A DNA stretch of 64,000 nt from Candidatus Nanohalarchaeota archaeon (GCA_017610385.1 JAFCCC010000001.1:94960-158959), one strand, 5' to 3'. Positions 9,245 through 18,815 are shown, counted from the stretch's first letter. Numbers and translations: made by a program. The notes: generated by a model not told the origin, from the letters alone.

Positions 9245-10131
9245 AAATTTCAGTGATTTCTACAGTTTTAAATGAAGAAAAAAACATATCTCAGTTTATG
9301 AAATCAATATTAAATCAATCCAAAAAGCCAGATGAAATTATAATCGTTGATGGTGGCTCAAAGGACAAAACCTTTGAAATTCTCAGAGAATTTTCACAAA
9401 AGAATAAACTATTTGCAGTTTTTCAGGAAAAAGGTGCTAATATTTCTAGAGGAAGAAATATTGCAATTAAAAAAGCGAAGGGGGATATACTTATTGTTGC
9501 TGATGCGGGATGTGTTGTCGATAAAGATTGGATTAAAAACACTATTGCATATTTTCCAGAAGCAGATGTTGTAGCAGGAAATTACAAGGCAATAACAAAA
9601 AACAATTTTGAATATTTTCAAAGCCTTTTGGTCGTTAAGTCAGTAGACCGGCCATCAAGAATGTCCTCTAGAAATATTTCTTTTAAAAAAGAATGTTGGA
9701 AAAGTGTGGGAGGATACCCTGAAGATTTTCTGACCGGAGAAGACACAAAATTTAATTTAATGTTTCAGAGAGCAGGATATAAAATAAAAATAAACCCAAA
9801 ACAAGATGTTTCTTGGGAAATGAGGCCGACTCTGAAAAAATTTGCAAGACAGTTTTATCTTTATGGAAAAGGAGATAGAAAACATGGAAATTTAATTGAA
9901 ATGAAAAAGAATCTTGCAATGGTTTCAGGATTTTGGATCTATTTTGTTTTGTTAATTTTGGCGGCTATCTTTAATTTAAAGGCATTTCTAGTATTGCTGG
10001 ATTTGCCTGTGTTTGTGTTATTTGTATTTGGAATAAAATACAGTATAAAAACAAAGAAAATCTCGGCATTATTCTGGATGCCCTTGTTATTGTTTGTTAA
10101 ACGAGTAAGTTATATTTTGGGGGCAAGTTGA
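9241..10131 (+). CDS. Membrane-associated glycosyltransferase family 2
   Basis: This 296-residue GT-A enzyme begins with the GT2 signature ISVISTVLNEEKNISQFM and IIIVDGGSKDKT. The DxD region is VADAGCV, an ADAG form seen in some dolichol- or membrane-linked GT2 enzymes. Two hydrophobic segments at the C-terminus (FWIYFVLLILAAIF and LPVFVLFVFGIKY) indicate membrane attachment. It overlaps the preceding gene by 4 bases and lies 1 base before the next, a tight operon. Donor sugar unknown. Confidence 0.88.
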   Translation: MKISVISTVLNEEKNISQFMKSILNQSKKPDEIIIVDGGSKDKTFEILREFSQKNKLFAVFQEKGANISRGRNIAIKKAKGDILIVADAGCVVDKDWIKNTIAYFPEADVVAGNYKAITKNNFEYFQSLLVVKSVDRPSRMSSRNISFKKECWKSVGGYPEDFLTGEDTKFNLMFQRAGYKIKINPKQDVSWEMRPTLKKFARQFYLYGKGDRKHGNLIEMKKNLAMVSGFWIYFVLLILAAIFNLKAFLVLLDLPVFVLFVFGIKYSIKTKKISALFWMPLLLFVKRVSYILGAS

Positions 10132-10132
10132 A

Positions 10133-11086
10133 ATGATTGTTAATCTCATCGGAAACAGTTTTGACGAGAATTCTGGACAAGGAATTTATCGTTATTCTGC
10201 ACAATTGTATAAAAATCTAAAGTTTATCGGATTAAATGTCCATAAAAATGCCTTGGGAGATATAAACCATGTTCAACAACCAGAACTCATCTGGAAGGTC
10301 CTATTTAAAAAAAAGGTTGTTACAACCTTTCACGATCTTATGCCTATATTTATTAAAGAAAGAAAATTGTTCTTTAGATTTTTTTTCTTTTTTTCCAGTT
10401 TGGTTGCAGCCATCAAATCAAAGAAAATCATAGCAGTATCTGAATCTACAAAAAAAGATATTCTAAAATATTTTCCGTTTACAAAAAATAAGATTTGTGT
10501 TATTTATGAGGGTGTGGATCATAAACGATTTTATCCTTTAAAAAGAAAGAATAACACAAATTTTACAGTAGGATATGTAGGGGGATTAGGCAAAAGAAAG
10601 AATGTTGAAAAGATATTAGAAGCTGCTCAGTTATTTAAAGAAGATAATAAAATAAAGTTTGTTATTGCGGGAAAGGGACCAGAATTAAATTCTTTAATTG
10701 AATTAAAAAAGAGATTAGGACTAAAAAATGTGCAATTTGCTGGTTTTATTCCTGAAAACAAGTTAAATGAATTTTATAATTCTTTAGACGTGTTTGTTTT
10801 TCCTTCTTTCTATGAAGGATTCGGACTTCCCGTTTTAGAGGCAATGGCTTGTGGGGTTCCAATCATAACTTCGAATGTAAGTTCCATGCCGGAATTGGTA
10901 GGCGCTTCAGGAAGGTTTATTAATACCAAAAATTCTAATGAGGTGGTAAATGAAATAATACAAATTTTTAAAGATGAGTCCTTAAAAGAGGATCTACATA
11001 AAAAGGGATTAAACCGAGCCAAAGAATTCACTTGGGAAAAATGTGCTAAAGAACATTTAAAAATATATGCAGAATTAATAAAATGA
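10133..11086 (+). CDS. Glycosyltransferase, GT4 family
   Basis: This 317-residue protein has a full GT4 layout. An N-terminal acceptor domain carries FDENSGQGIYRY, and the C-terminal domain has VGYVGGLGKRKN, FAGFIPENKL and FVFPSFYEGFGLPVLEAMACGVPI. The EX7E catalytic motif is intact (EGFGLPVLE). The end (RAKEFTWEKCAKEHL) closely resembles the ends of two broken glycosyltransferase genes downstream, which points to related copies that later decayed. Part of the 8.1-12.3 kb run of glycan genes. Confidence 0.9.
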   Translation: MIVNLIGNSFDENSGQGIYRYSAQLYKNLKFIGLNVHKNALGDINHVQQPELIWKVLFKKKVVTTFHDLMPIFIKERKLFFRFFFFFSSLVAAIKSKKIIAVSESTKKDILKYFPFTKNKICVIYEGVDHKRFYPLKRKNNTNFTVGYVGGLGKRKNVEKILEAAQLFKEDNKIKFVIAGKGPELNSLIELKKRLGLKNVQFAGFIPENKLNEFYNSLDVFVFPSFYEGFGLPVLEAMACGVPIITSNVSSMPELVGASGRFINTKNSNEVVNEIIQIFKDESLKEDLHKKGLNRAKEFTWEKCAKEHLKIYAELIK

Positions 11087-11213
11087 TTATAAAAATAGAT
11101 TTTATCGAATTATATTAAAACACTTACAACGATTAAAAGAAAGTAAATCCATCCAAAATAAACTAATCATTCTTAGATGCATGATTCGTTTAGAAAAATA
11201 CTTGCGCTGGTGA
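11085..11213 (+). pseudogene. C-terminal fragment of a glycosyltransferase
   Basis: Directly after the GT4 gene an open stretch without a start codon encodes about 42 residues (FYRIILKHLQRLKESKS ... RCMIRLEKYLRW) ending in TGA at 11211-11213. The basic amphipathic composition resembles the last residues of GT2 rhamnosyltransferase-like enzymes. There is no room for the rest of the gene, so I read it as a leftover end of a lost glycosyltransferase. The family assignment is a judgement from composition. Confidence 0.35.
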
Positions 11214-11219
11214 GAAAAT

Positions 11220-11477
11220 ATGCAAAAAATAGTTTCTATATACATCTCCACATGGAATCGTGCAGAACATCTTAAAAATATTCTAAACAATGTAGCACAA
11301 GAAGCTAAGAACTTAGAAAAATATTTGCAGATTTATATTTCAGACAATGGTTCAACAGACAATACAGAAAAAGTAGTAAAATTATTTAAAAAAAGTAGTG
11401 TAAAAAGAGTAAGAGAATTCTTATGGGAAAAATGTGCTAAAGAAACTTTGGTAGTGTATAAGGGGATTTCGAAATGA
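11220..11477 (+). pseudogene. Chimeric remnant: GT2 start joined to GT4 end
   Basis: This 85-codon open frame begins as a glycosyltransferase family 2 gene (VSIYISTWNRAEHL, IYISDNGSTDNTEKV) but stops matching after about 58 residues. It then ends VREFLWEKCAKETLVVYKGISK, which matches the last residues of the upstream GT4 gene (AKEFTWEKCAKEHLKIYAELIK) at both protein and DNA level. The simplest reading is a deletion between two glycosyltransferase genes. The product lacks a catalytic site and is unlikely to be active. Confidence 0.65.
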
Positions 11478-12268
11478 ACTTTAATAAAATTATAAAAGAC
11501 TATTTTAGATTAATAAAAGAGGGGGAAACTTTTAAAGATAAAGGCATTATCCTTGTTTATTTCGTACAAATGCCCATAAGACAAATTATTAAGCGTTTTA
11601 GAAAGAATTATGCGATGCGATTAATTTCTAATGTAAGCTTAAAAAATAAAGATGGGAGATATTTTTGTGGGGACAATATTTTTGCGGCATGGTGTTGTAG
11701 CACCTTGGGGGAAGAAAATGTAAGTTCGAATATCGTCTTAAATTCTGGGGTATTTGTAGATGTTGGGGCAAATGTTGGAAAATATACTGTTAAACTTGGA
11801 AATCAATTAAAGAATAAGGGAACTGTAATAGCAGTAGAGCCAGAACCAGTAAATTTCAAAGCATTACAAAAAAATGTAAAATTAAATAACCTCGAAAATG
11901 TTTTTTTGGAGAATGTTGCTTGCTCCGATTCAAACGGATTTGCAGAATTTTATATTGATGTTATGGGAAATTATGGGGGCGCTCACTCCTTAATCAAAAA
12001 AACAAAGAATAAAATAAAAGTTAAAACTCGAAGATTAGATCATATCATAGATAAACTAAAAATGGAGAATATAGACTTAATTAAAATAGATGTTGAAGGC
12101 GCAGAGGCAAACGTACTGAAAGGTGCTTCGAACGTTTTGAAGAAATATCATCCAAAAATTATCTTTGAATCCTGGAATAAAAAACAACTAGAAACCGTGA
12201 AAAACGTATTAAAACCATTTAATTATAAAATTGAAAAAATTGATAAGGAGAATTATTTAGCGTGTTAA
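11474..12268 (+). CDS. FkbM-family SAM-dependent methyltransferase
   Basis: This 264-residue protein has a Rossmann methyltransferase core: motif I FVDVGANVGKYTVKLG, the acidic loop AVEPEPVNFKALQKNVKLN, NVFLENVACSDSNG, and the FkbM hallmark DLIKIDVEGAEANVLKGA. FkbM enzymes commonly O-methylate sugars in polysaccharide and glycan clusters, which fits this context. The first 70 residues are poorly conserved. Its ATG overlaps the stop of the preceding chimeric fragment by 4 bases. Confidence 0.9.
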   Translation: MNFNKIIKDYFRLIKEGETFKDKGIILVYFVQMPIRQIIKRFRKNYAMRLISNVSLKNKDGRYFCGDNIFAAWCCSTLGEENVSSNIVLNSGVFVDVGANVGKYTVKLGNQLKNKGTVIAVEPEPVNFKALQKNVKLNNLENVFLENVACSDSNGFAEFYIDVMGNYGGAHSLIKKTKNKIKVKTRRLDHIIDKLKMENIDLIKIDVEGAEANVLKGASNVLKKYHPKIIFESWNKKQLETVKNVLKPFNYKIEKIDKENYLAC

Positions 12269-12355
12269 GATAAAAACATTAATTGTGGGATCTACTATTG
12301 TTGAATTTACGTAATAATTCTTTTGGAAAATATACGTTAATTTAAAAAAGCTTCT

Positions 12356-13434
12356 GTGAGTGCAGTTATAAAAATATTCAACCAAATAAAAACAATGAAA
12401 AATGAGGAAATAAAAACTGTCGCGATAATCAATGAAGACTGTGTGGGCACGAGCAAGGGACGATATGCTATACAGATGGCGAAATTGCTTAATAAAAAAA
12501 TCAAAGTTAAACTTTTTCTAAGAGATACTGCACCATATAACTCCGAATTTGTTGTGAAAGTAAAAACATTTAAAACAAAGATAAGAATACTTGCCGGCCT
12601 AGGTTATTATATTCCTTTATTTTTTAAATTAAGAAAAGACAAATCTATTGACATTATTCACGCTCAAGATGATAAAACTGGTGCTTTTGCAATCGTTTTA
12701 AAAAAACCGCTAATAAGTACCTTTTGCGATGCTATTCCGTTCAACTTTAACTTCCCATTTAATTTTCAGGGGGTTGCACATCTTTTTACATAAAGCTAAA
12801 TCAATTGTAGTCATTTCGAACAGCACAGGAAATTTGTTGATAAAAAAATATTCATCACTCTCAAAAAAGGTTGTACCGATTCATCTTGGAGTAGATATAA
12901 ATAAATTTCAGCCGAGTGTCAAGAAAAATCCGGACCACCCAAACCTAGGAATATTGGGCAATTTGGATCAACAATTAGCAGCCGTTTTTGAAAGGATTTT
13001 GAAGGAATACAGAAAAAATGCGGGACTCGATCTTGCAGGAAAAGGTCTTTCTAAAAAATTCAGTCAATTCAACTGCATCCAGGAAATTATTTTTAAGGGT
13101 TTTGTAAAAAGAGTCAGAGCTTCCGAAACATTATCAAAACATTGATATTTTTGTATACAAAACAAATGTAGAATGATTTGGACTAATTCCATTAGAAGCT
13201 ATGGCGTGTGGGTGTGCGGTGGTTGCAATTAATGTGGACTCCTTACCAGAAGTAATTAAAGATGGTGGGTTGCTTGTAGAAAACACAGAAGATGCGTTTT
13301 ACAGTGCCATCAAAAGATTAATAGAAAATAAAAACCTCAGAGAAGAATATCAAAAGAAAGGACGAGAACGTGCTAAAAAATTAACTTGGGAAAATGTGCG
13401 AAGAAACATTTGGAACCTTATAAGAAAGTTTTAA
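12356..13434 (+). pseudogene. Glycosyltransferase GT4 broken by two frameshifts and a stop
   Basis: Three overlapping reading frames together make one GT4 enzyme. Segment 1 (12356-12793) has IINEDCVGTSKGRYA and SIDIIHAQDD. Segment 2 (12729-13145) has HKAKSIVVISNSTGN and VVPIHLGVDINKF. Segment 3 runs IDIFVYKTNVE, stop, FGLIPLEAMACG and on to RERAKKLTWENV. The frame changes near 12770-12790 and near 13100-13135. A TGA at 13174-13176 stands exactly where the EX7E motif should have Gly (EGFG). Segments start with ATG or GTG and none can be a full enzyme. It seems a recent loss, since each piece is well preserved. Confidence 0.85.
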
Positions 13435-13476
13435 ATGAGAGGGATACGACGTATCTTGCGTGATGGGCATAACTTT

Positions 13477-14952
13477 TTATTTTCTGACCGGGGTAAATTT
13501 CCTGATCATTTCTTTGTCTTTTTTATCAAATCCTTTTAGTAAATACATTACCGAAAAATAAAGTACTATAGCTAAAAAAATAATTACAACCATCTTCATG
13601 ATTTTGGGTAAAGAAGTTTGTAAAATTAAAATGGTTGAAAAAGCCATAATCGCAGAAGAAATAATTGGCTTAAAAATGTAACTTAAGTTTAGTTTTATTT
13701 TTTTTCTTATAAACTTAATAGAAAGTAGGAATAATAATATAAGAGAAGTAACTGTGGCTATTGCGGCTCCATTAATACCCCATAACGGAATTAAGAAATA
13801 ATTCAGAATTACATTTAAAATTGCTGCAATGAATGTATACTTCATTATCTTTCTAGGCTCATTTATTCCTGCAATAAAGCTCCTAGAAATCACAATCAAA
13901 GAAGTGAAAATTGTTCCTATACTTAAAATTCTAAATGCGGGAACTGCTGCCAAGTATTCTGAAGTAAATAAAATCTGAATAATTGGTTTAGCTAATAAAA
14001 AAGATCCTGTGGCCGCTGGAAGAATGAAATAAATAGAATATTTTAATGATCGATTAAAAATCTCACCCAAACTTTTTTTATCTTTTTTTGCATTTAATTG
14101 AGAAATCATGGGAAATAATGCTACTGCTAATGCAGCCATTACCATACTTAGCAGACCTACGACAGGTAGAGCAACATTATAATAACCAACATCTTTCGCT
14201 GTTAAAAAATAACCTATAAAAAACGAATCAGTCCATCCTAAAAACGTTGCTGCAATCCCTGCCATAAAAAGTGGAACTCCAAAACTAAGTAGTTTTTTTG
14301 CTAAGTTAAACTCTGCTTTTTTGAAAATTATGGGTGTTGTGTGTTTGTAAGCTACAACAAGAAAAACGAACATCACAAAAAAACTCAAAGAATAAGCCCA
14401 AGTTGCTCCGAGAATCTTGAAACCTAAACTGAAAAATAAAATTGTAAGTAAAAACTTTGAACCTTTTTCAATTACACCAGAGAAAGAAAGAATTCCCATC
14501 TTTTGAAATCCTGTGAGTACTCCACTAAAAAGACCGCTAAATAAACTAAAAAATACTGCTAATGATCCGATTTTGAAAGGAATTACTGCTAAGGGATTAT
14601 GAAAAACATTTATTGCAAAAAAGCCTGAAAGAAAAAATAATAAAACTGAACCTAAAGTCGCTGTGAAAACGGTAATTGGTGCGGCAGTGGAAAAAATCGT
14701 ATGAATCTCTTTCTTTTGAGAAATGTATTCAGAAGTATATTTGGTTATTGCACTTGGAAGTCCTAAAGAAAAAAAGGTTGTAAAAAATCCGACCATCATT
14801 AAAACCAAAGAGAATACTCCATATTCTTCTGGTCCAAGACCTCTGGCTAAAATTATCTTATAAAAAAAAGAAATAAAATATCCTGCAAGTGAACCCATAA
14901 AAAGTAAGCTGGTCCCTTTGGCTATTTTTACAGTTAGGTTCTCTGGGTTCAT
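13477..14952 (-). CDS. Polysaccharide flippase (Wzx/MATE-like)
   Basis: This 491-residue polytopic membrane protein of the polysaccharide transporter/MOP superfamily has about 12-14 hydrophobic helices. The N-terminus (KIAKGTSLLFMGSLAGYFISFFYKIILARGLG) and EYGVFSLVLMMVGFF match Wzx-type flippases, and KYTSEYISQKK follows the first helix pair. It is expected to move lipid-linked oligosaccharides across the membrane, which suits a cluster making surface glycans. It is convergent with the broken GT gene on the other strand. Confidence 0.9.
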   Translation of the reverse strand: MNPENLTVKIAKGTSLLFMGSLAGYFISFFYKIILARGLGPEEYGVFSLVLMMVGFFTTFFSLGLPSAITKYTSEYISQKKEIHTIFSTAAPITVFTATLGSVLLFFLSGFFAINVFHNPLAVIPFKIGSLAVFFSLFSGLFSGVLTGFQKMGILSFSGVIEKGSKFLLTILFFSLGFKILGATWAYSLSFFVMFVFLVVAYKHTTPIIFKKAEFNLAKKLLSFGVPLFMAGIAATFLGWTDSFFIGYFLTAKDVGYYNVALPVVGLLSMVMAALAVALFPMISQLNAKKDKKSLGEIFNRSLKYSIYFILPAATGSFLLAKPIIQILFTSEYLAAVPAFRILSIGTIFTSLIVISRSFIAGINEPRKIMKYTFIAAILNVILNYFLIPLWGINGAAIATVTSLILLFLLSIKFIRKKIKLNLSYIFKPIISSAIMAFSTILILQTSLPKIMKMVVIIFLAIVLYFSVMYLLKGFDKKDKEMIRKFTPVRK

Positions 14953-15177
14953 ATAGTATTTTTATTCAAATAGATATATTATATTTTTCGCTTTGCCTAA
15001 CTATGTAAAAATAACGTCGAAATTAAGAGGCAAGACTAACGTGTAATTATAAAAGTGGTGTTTAAAATGGGGGTTTGGTCTATATTTCTATAAATTGATT
15101 GCAATAAGTAACTTTATAAAAAGAAAATAAAAAATAAATTCAGAGAATTTGTTAGGAATATCTTTGCAAGGATAAAA

Positions 15178-15930
15178 ATGAGTATCAAACTGACCAATCA
15201 AAAAACGATTTTACCAAATGTTTTTGTAGTTGGCGCTACACGTTGTGGAACCACTTCTTTATATCAGTACCTGGGAGAACATCCAGAAATTTATAAGCCA
15301 CCTTATAAATGTGCGGAATTATTCCTTACAGAAAAAATAGATTACAAAAAAGCTCGATTACTCTATAATAAAAGTACAGACGCCCTACGCCTAGATTGTA
15401 GCCATTATTTTCATCTTGAATCTGCTGCTGAAAGAATAAAATCCGCGGTTCCTGATGCGAAAATAATCATTGGACTTAGGCCCGCTAAAGAATTGTTTCT
15501 TTCAAGTTATATTTATCGCCAAAATAAGGGAGAAATTCCTAAAAAGCTTACCTTTGAGGAGTACACACATACGTATATGGATAAAGGAAAGTGGTATGTA
15601 GTAGAACATTTAAAATATGACCGCAACATAAATTTTTGGATTTCTCGATTCGGGAAAAAAAATGTGTTAATATTTCAATTTGAAGAACTTGCTACTGACG
15701 CACCTCAACTATGTAAAAGAATCTTTAAATTTTTGGGGGTTGATAATACTTTTAGGCCACACATCTACCAATATAACAAACGTGATAGCAACATTCCCCG
15801 TACACGTTGGTTAAATAATTTCGTTAAAAGACTACCTCTAAGCTGGCGGCTAAGAGTTAAAGAGATGTTTCCAATCTTAGAAAAAATATATTCGGAAGTA
15901 ATTTATTCTAAAATGGAAAAAGCGGAATAG
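15178..15930 (+). CDS. PAPS-dependent sulfotransferase
   Basis: This 250-residue protein has the sulfotransferase P-loop-like 5'-phosphosulfate loop VGATRCGTTSLYQYLGEHPE. The 3'-phosphate region is around IIGLRPAKELFLSSYIYRQNKGE, followed by YDRNINFWISRFGKKNVLIFQFEEL, typical of carbohydrate sulfotransferases. It should move sulfate from PAPS to a glycan hydroxyl. It ends 5 bases from the convergent APS kinase gene, and the PAPS-making enzymes sit beside it, which supports a dedicated glycan sulfation module. An AT-rich promoter region precedes it (14953-15177). Confidence 0.9.
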   Translation: MSIKLTNQKTILPNVFVVGATRCGTTSLYQYLGEHPEIYKPPYKCAELFLTEKIDYKKARLLYNKSTDALRLDCSHYFHLESAAERIKSAVPDAKIIIGLRPAKELFLSSYIYRQNKGEIPKKLTFEEYTHTYMDKGKWYVVEHLKYDRNINFWISRFGKKNVLIFQFEELATDAPQLCKRIFKFLGVDNTFRPHIYQYNKRDSNIPRTRWLNNFVKRLPLSWRLRVKEMFPILEKIYSEVIYSKMEKAE

Positions 15931-15935
15931 ATTTT

Positions 15936-16460
15936 CTAGTAATTGCATTCCTTTAAAAATGAAATAATTTCAGTTACAGATTTGTTTGGTGCTTCTTCAT
16001 AAGTATTTACAATTATTTCTGGATTTGTGGGCGGTTCGTAAGGAACATTTTCTGAAACACCTATAAAGTTTTCAATTTCGCCCCCAAGGGCCCTTTTGTA
16101 AAGCCCCTTAATGTCTCTTTTAATGCAATATTTCAAAGAGCAGTTTACATAAACTTCTATAAATTCATCGCCCAACCTTTGCCTTGCAAATCTTCTAGAC
16201 ACTGCAAATGGAGAAATTATTGGAACTAATATGAAATCATAATTTTCTTTTTCTTTGGCACAAATTTCGGCAATGAGTCTGTTATTTTCTTTAATATCTT
16301 CTGGAGTAAATCCTAAATGTGTATGAAATTTCGATCTAACTACATCTCCGTCTAGTACAAGTGTTTTTTTGTGTTTTAGAAATGGGTGTTTTATCAAGGC
16401 ATTAGAAATTGTTGTTTTCCCTGATCCAGAAAGTCCGGTGAACCAAATTATTTTTCCCAT
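15936..16460 (-). CDS. cysC: Adenylylsulfate (APS) kinase
   Basis: This 174-residue kinase phosphorylates APS to PAPS with ATP, releasing ADP. The P-loop GLSGSGKTTISNAL is at residues 8-21, followed by LVLDGDVVRSKFHTHLGFTPEDIKENNRL, which contains the APS-binding DGDxxR and GF segments, then FIEVYVNCSLKYCIKRDIKGLYKRALGGEIENFIGV and YEPPTNPEI. All are standard for CysC. Its ATG overlaps the stop codon of the kinase-sulfurylase gene by one base (TAATG), so the two should be made together. Confidence 0.95.
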   Translation of the reverse strand: MGKIIWFTGLSGSGKTTISNALIKHPFLKHKKTLVLDGDVVRSKFHTHLGFTPEDIKENNRLIAEICAKEKENYDFILVPIISPFAVSRRFARQRLGDEFIEVYVNCSLKYCIKRDIKGLYKRALGGEIENFIGVSENVPYEPPTNPEIIVNTYEEAPNKSVTEIISFLKECNY

Positions 16461-18652
16461 TACAAATCACTTACAAAAACTTTTTCCCCTGTGTTAATCT
16501 TGTTTATAATCAATTGAGAGATTTCTGGTCTCATAAACCATTCAGGGGGTTTTTTTCCTTGCATCAATAGTTTTCTAGCATGAGTTCCTGAAATGTGTTT
16601 TTTTTGAGTCTCAGGGTGATCTAAATAATCATCTTCATGTATGTGTTTGTTTTCCAATGTTGAATAAAATACCTTGTTATATTTTATAGGAATAATTCCT
16701 ATTTCCTCTTTTCCAAATTGGTCAAATATTTTGTGAGATGCCTGCGGATCATAGTAATTTTTAACTCCTGTGTGATCTCTGCCTACAATAAAGTGACTGC
16801 ATCCAAAATTTTTTCGAACTAATGCAGTAAAGACCGCTTCTCTCGGTCCTGCGTATCGAGAATATGAAGAAAATGTTGAAAAAATTACCTTACCTTTCGG
16901 ATAAATTTCGTTTATCATTTTTTCATAAGTTGTAATTATGGCACTTGCCTCAAAATCACCCTTTTTCTTTTTTCCTATAATGGGGTGAACAAATAGACCA
17001 TCACACAAAAATTTCTTCATGGCATCCATTTGAATAAACTCATGAGATCTATGAATAACATTTCTAGTATGAAACGCAACAATTTTACTCCATCCTCTCT
17101 CAGAAAAAATTCTTCTAATTTGTCTGGGTGTTAAATTATATAACTGAAAACCATTGTTTCTTCTTTTAATTAGATCTATTTTTCCTGCTAAAAAATACTG
17201 CCCCGAATCAAAAAAAGTTTTAACTCCAGGGTGATTCAAATCAGTTGTTCCAAACCATTTTTTTGCTGTGTCTTGCATATTTACTTGATAAATTTGTTCT
17301 AAATGTAATAGTGCGTGCGGTTGAGAATCCTTGTTATAAACAAGTAAAACATCTTGACCGTCCTGTAAGCCCTCGATGGTTTTAGTCTGTAATATTATTG
17401 GCATAGGCCACACAACACCGTTTTTAAGTCTCATTGTGTGCAAAACAGACATTAGATTTTCTTTATTCATAAAACCTTCTAAAGGGCTAAATGCTCCACA
17501 GGCAATTTGTTCAACATCCATAAGATTTGTTTCATCAATGCTAATTTTTGGCATTGTGAGCATTTGTTGTGAATCAAATCCTTTTTTTATATATCTCTCA
17601 ATTAGTTTGCCTCCGTGGGGTGGCACCAACAAATTGTCTGTAGTATCTGTTATATTGAATTCCGATAAATCTTTGTTTTTATCAAATTCACGTATTAGTG
17701 CAGAAAGCATATTCAAAGTTTCTATGGGATAGTTCCCGATTGCAGTCTCTTTTGTTAGAACAAATCCTGTTGCACCGTCAAATAAAGTATTTATGACATC
17801 GTTAACTTCTGATTTTGAGGGTTTACGACATACAGACATATTTTCAAGGGTATTCGTAGCAACATAAACTTCTTTATTCAATTCATTTGCTTTTTTTAAA
17901 ATGCTTTTTTGAACAAAGGGTAGTTTCTGCAAAGGTACTTCTCTGCTTAAATCTCCTCGATCTATTAAAATTCCTTCAGAAAACTCTAAAAGCTCTTCTA
18001 AATTCTCGAGAGCTTCTCTGGTTTCAATTTTGGTTAAAAATGTTGCATCACAATATAATTTCTGAAATTCCAGAAGATCTTTTTTATTATGAATGAAAGA
18101 AAGACTAAATTGTTTTACTCCGAGTTTTTTTGCGAGTTCTATTGCAAATCTGTCTTTTTCACTAAAGGTTGGAGCATCTAACTTTGGTTCTAAATGAGCT
18201 CCTTTTTGTCCACCAATCTTACCGCCCAATAAAACAGTACCTTCTACAAAACCTTCATGAATTGTTGAGGTGTTACTTATTTTAATTAATGCGGAATTAA
18301 AATCAAGGGAAATCAGTGTCCCTTCTTCAAGTTGTTCAACAACAGTTAAAGGTCTCAGAAAAAATGTTTTGTTGTCTGTCTCTACTTCTCGATTGTATAT
18401 TCGAATTTTATCTCCTTCTTCGAAAGTGATTTCATGGACATTTCCTGTCCGTATTTGGCGCCCTTCTGTATCTAACATAATTGGTACACCATATGTTTTT
18501 AATTCTATAATTTTCTTTTCAATGTCTTCTTTAGAGGTATGAGACAAATTTATGCGAAAATAATCTACAGATCTATCTTTTAATTTCTTGAGAACTTCGG
18601 GGTTAAATGATGCTTCTCCAATTGTAGCAATTATTTTTATGTTCTTAATCAT
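16460..18652 (-). CDS. Pyruvate kinase-ATP sulfurylase fusion
   Basis: One uninterrupted protein joins two enzymes. Residue numbers here count from the upstream ATG at 18673. Residues 8-335 are a pyruvate kinase catalytic core: IIATIGEAS, FRINLSHTS, LDTEGRQIRTG, catalytic Lys215 in LTKIE, Asp241 in RGD, VATNTLENM and KETAIGNYP. The pyruvate kinase C-terminal regulatory domain is missing. Residues 345-737 are ATP sulfurylase: VPPHGGKLI, FHTRNVIHRSHE (534-545), GRDHTGVKNYYD (631-642) and SGTHARKLL with RPE. The sulfurylase makes APS from sulfate and ATP; the kinase half could remake ATP from PEP and the ADP released by the adjacent APS kinase. The ATG at 18652 is preferred because it gives the family N-terminus (MIKNIKIIATIG) and lies about 27 bases from a TATA-like ATTTAAAAAT. 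Confidence 0.92.
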   Translation of the reverse strand: MIKNIKIIATIGEASFNPEVLKKLKDRSVDYFRINLSHTSKEDIEKKIIELKTYGVPIMLDTEGRQIRTGNVHEITFEEGDKIRIYNREVETDNKTFFLRPLTVVEQLEEGTLISLDFNSALIKISNTSTIHEGFVEGTVLLGGKIGGQKGAHLEPKLDAPTFSEKDRFAIELAKKLGVKQFSLSFIHNKKDLLEFQKLYCDATFLTKIETREALENLEELLEFSEGILIDRGDLSREVPLQKLPFVQKSILKKANELNKEVYVATNTLENMSVCRKPSKSEVNDVINTLFDGATGFVLTKETAIGNYPIETLNMLSALIREFDKNKDLSEFNITDTTDNLLVPPHGGKLIERYIKKGFDSQQMLTMPKISIDETNLMDVEQIACGAFSPLEGFMNKENLMSVLHTMRLKNGVVWPMPIILQTKTIEGLQDGQDVLLVYNKDSQPHALLHLEQIYQVNMQDTAKKWFGTTDLNHPGVKTFFDSGQYFLAGKIDLIKRRNNGFQLYNLTPRQIRRIFSERGWSKIVAFHTRNVIHRSHEFIQMDAMKKFLCDGLFVHPIIGKKKKGDFEASAIITTYEKMINEIYPKGKVIFSTFSSYSRYAGPREAVFTALVRKNFGCSHFIVGRDHTGVKNYYDPQASHKIFDQFGKEEIGIIPIKYNKVFYSTLENKHIHEDDYLDHPETQKKHISGTHARKLLMQGKKPPEWFMRPEISQLIINKINTGEKVFVSDL

Positions 18653-18815
18653 AATTATCTCATGTGCATTCATTTTTAAATAATTATAAAATGGTGGTGT
18701 CTTTTTTGGTTCTTAAACTGTCTATTGCAGTAGAGGCTGGCTTATAAAAATGAAAACGCCAGTAGATTCTTCGCACATTAATAAATTATTTAAACATTCA
18801 TTCTAATTTCAAACT

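Noticed and set aside
13174-13176. TGA as a sense codon (Gly), with another TGA in place of Trp at 41419
   Set aside because: TGA ends many intact genes in the window, and the two cases would need different amino acids. Both genes also show other damage or shortness.
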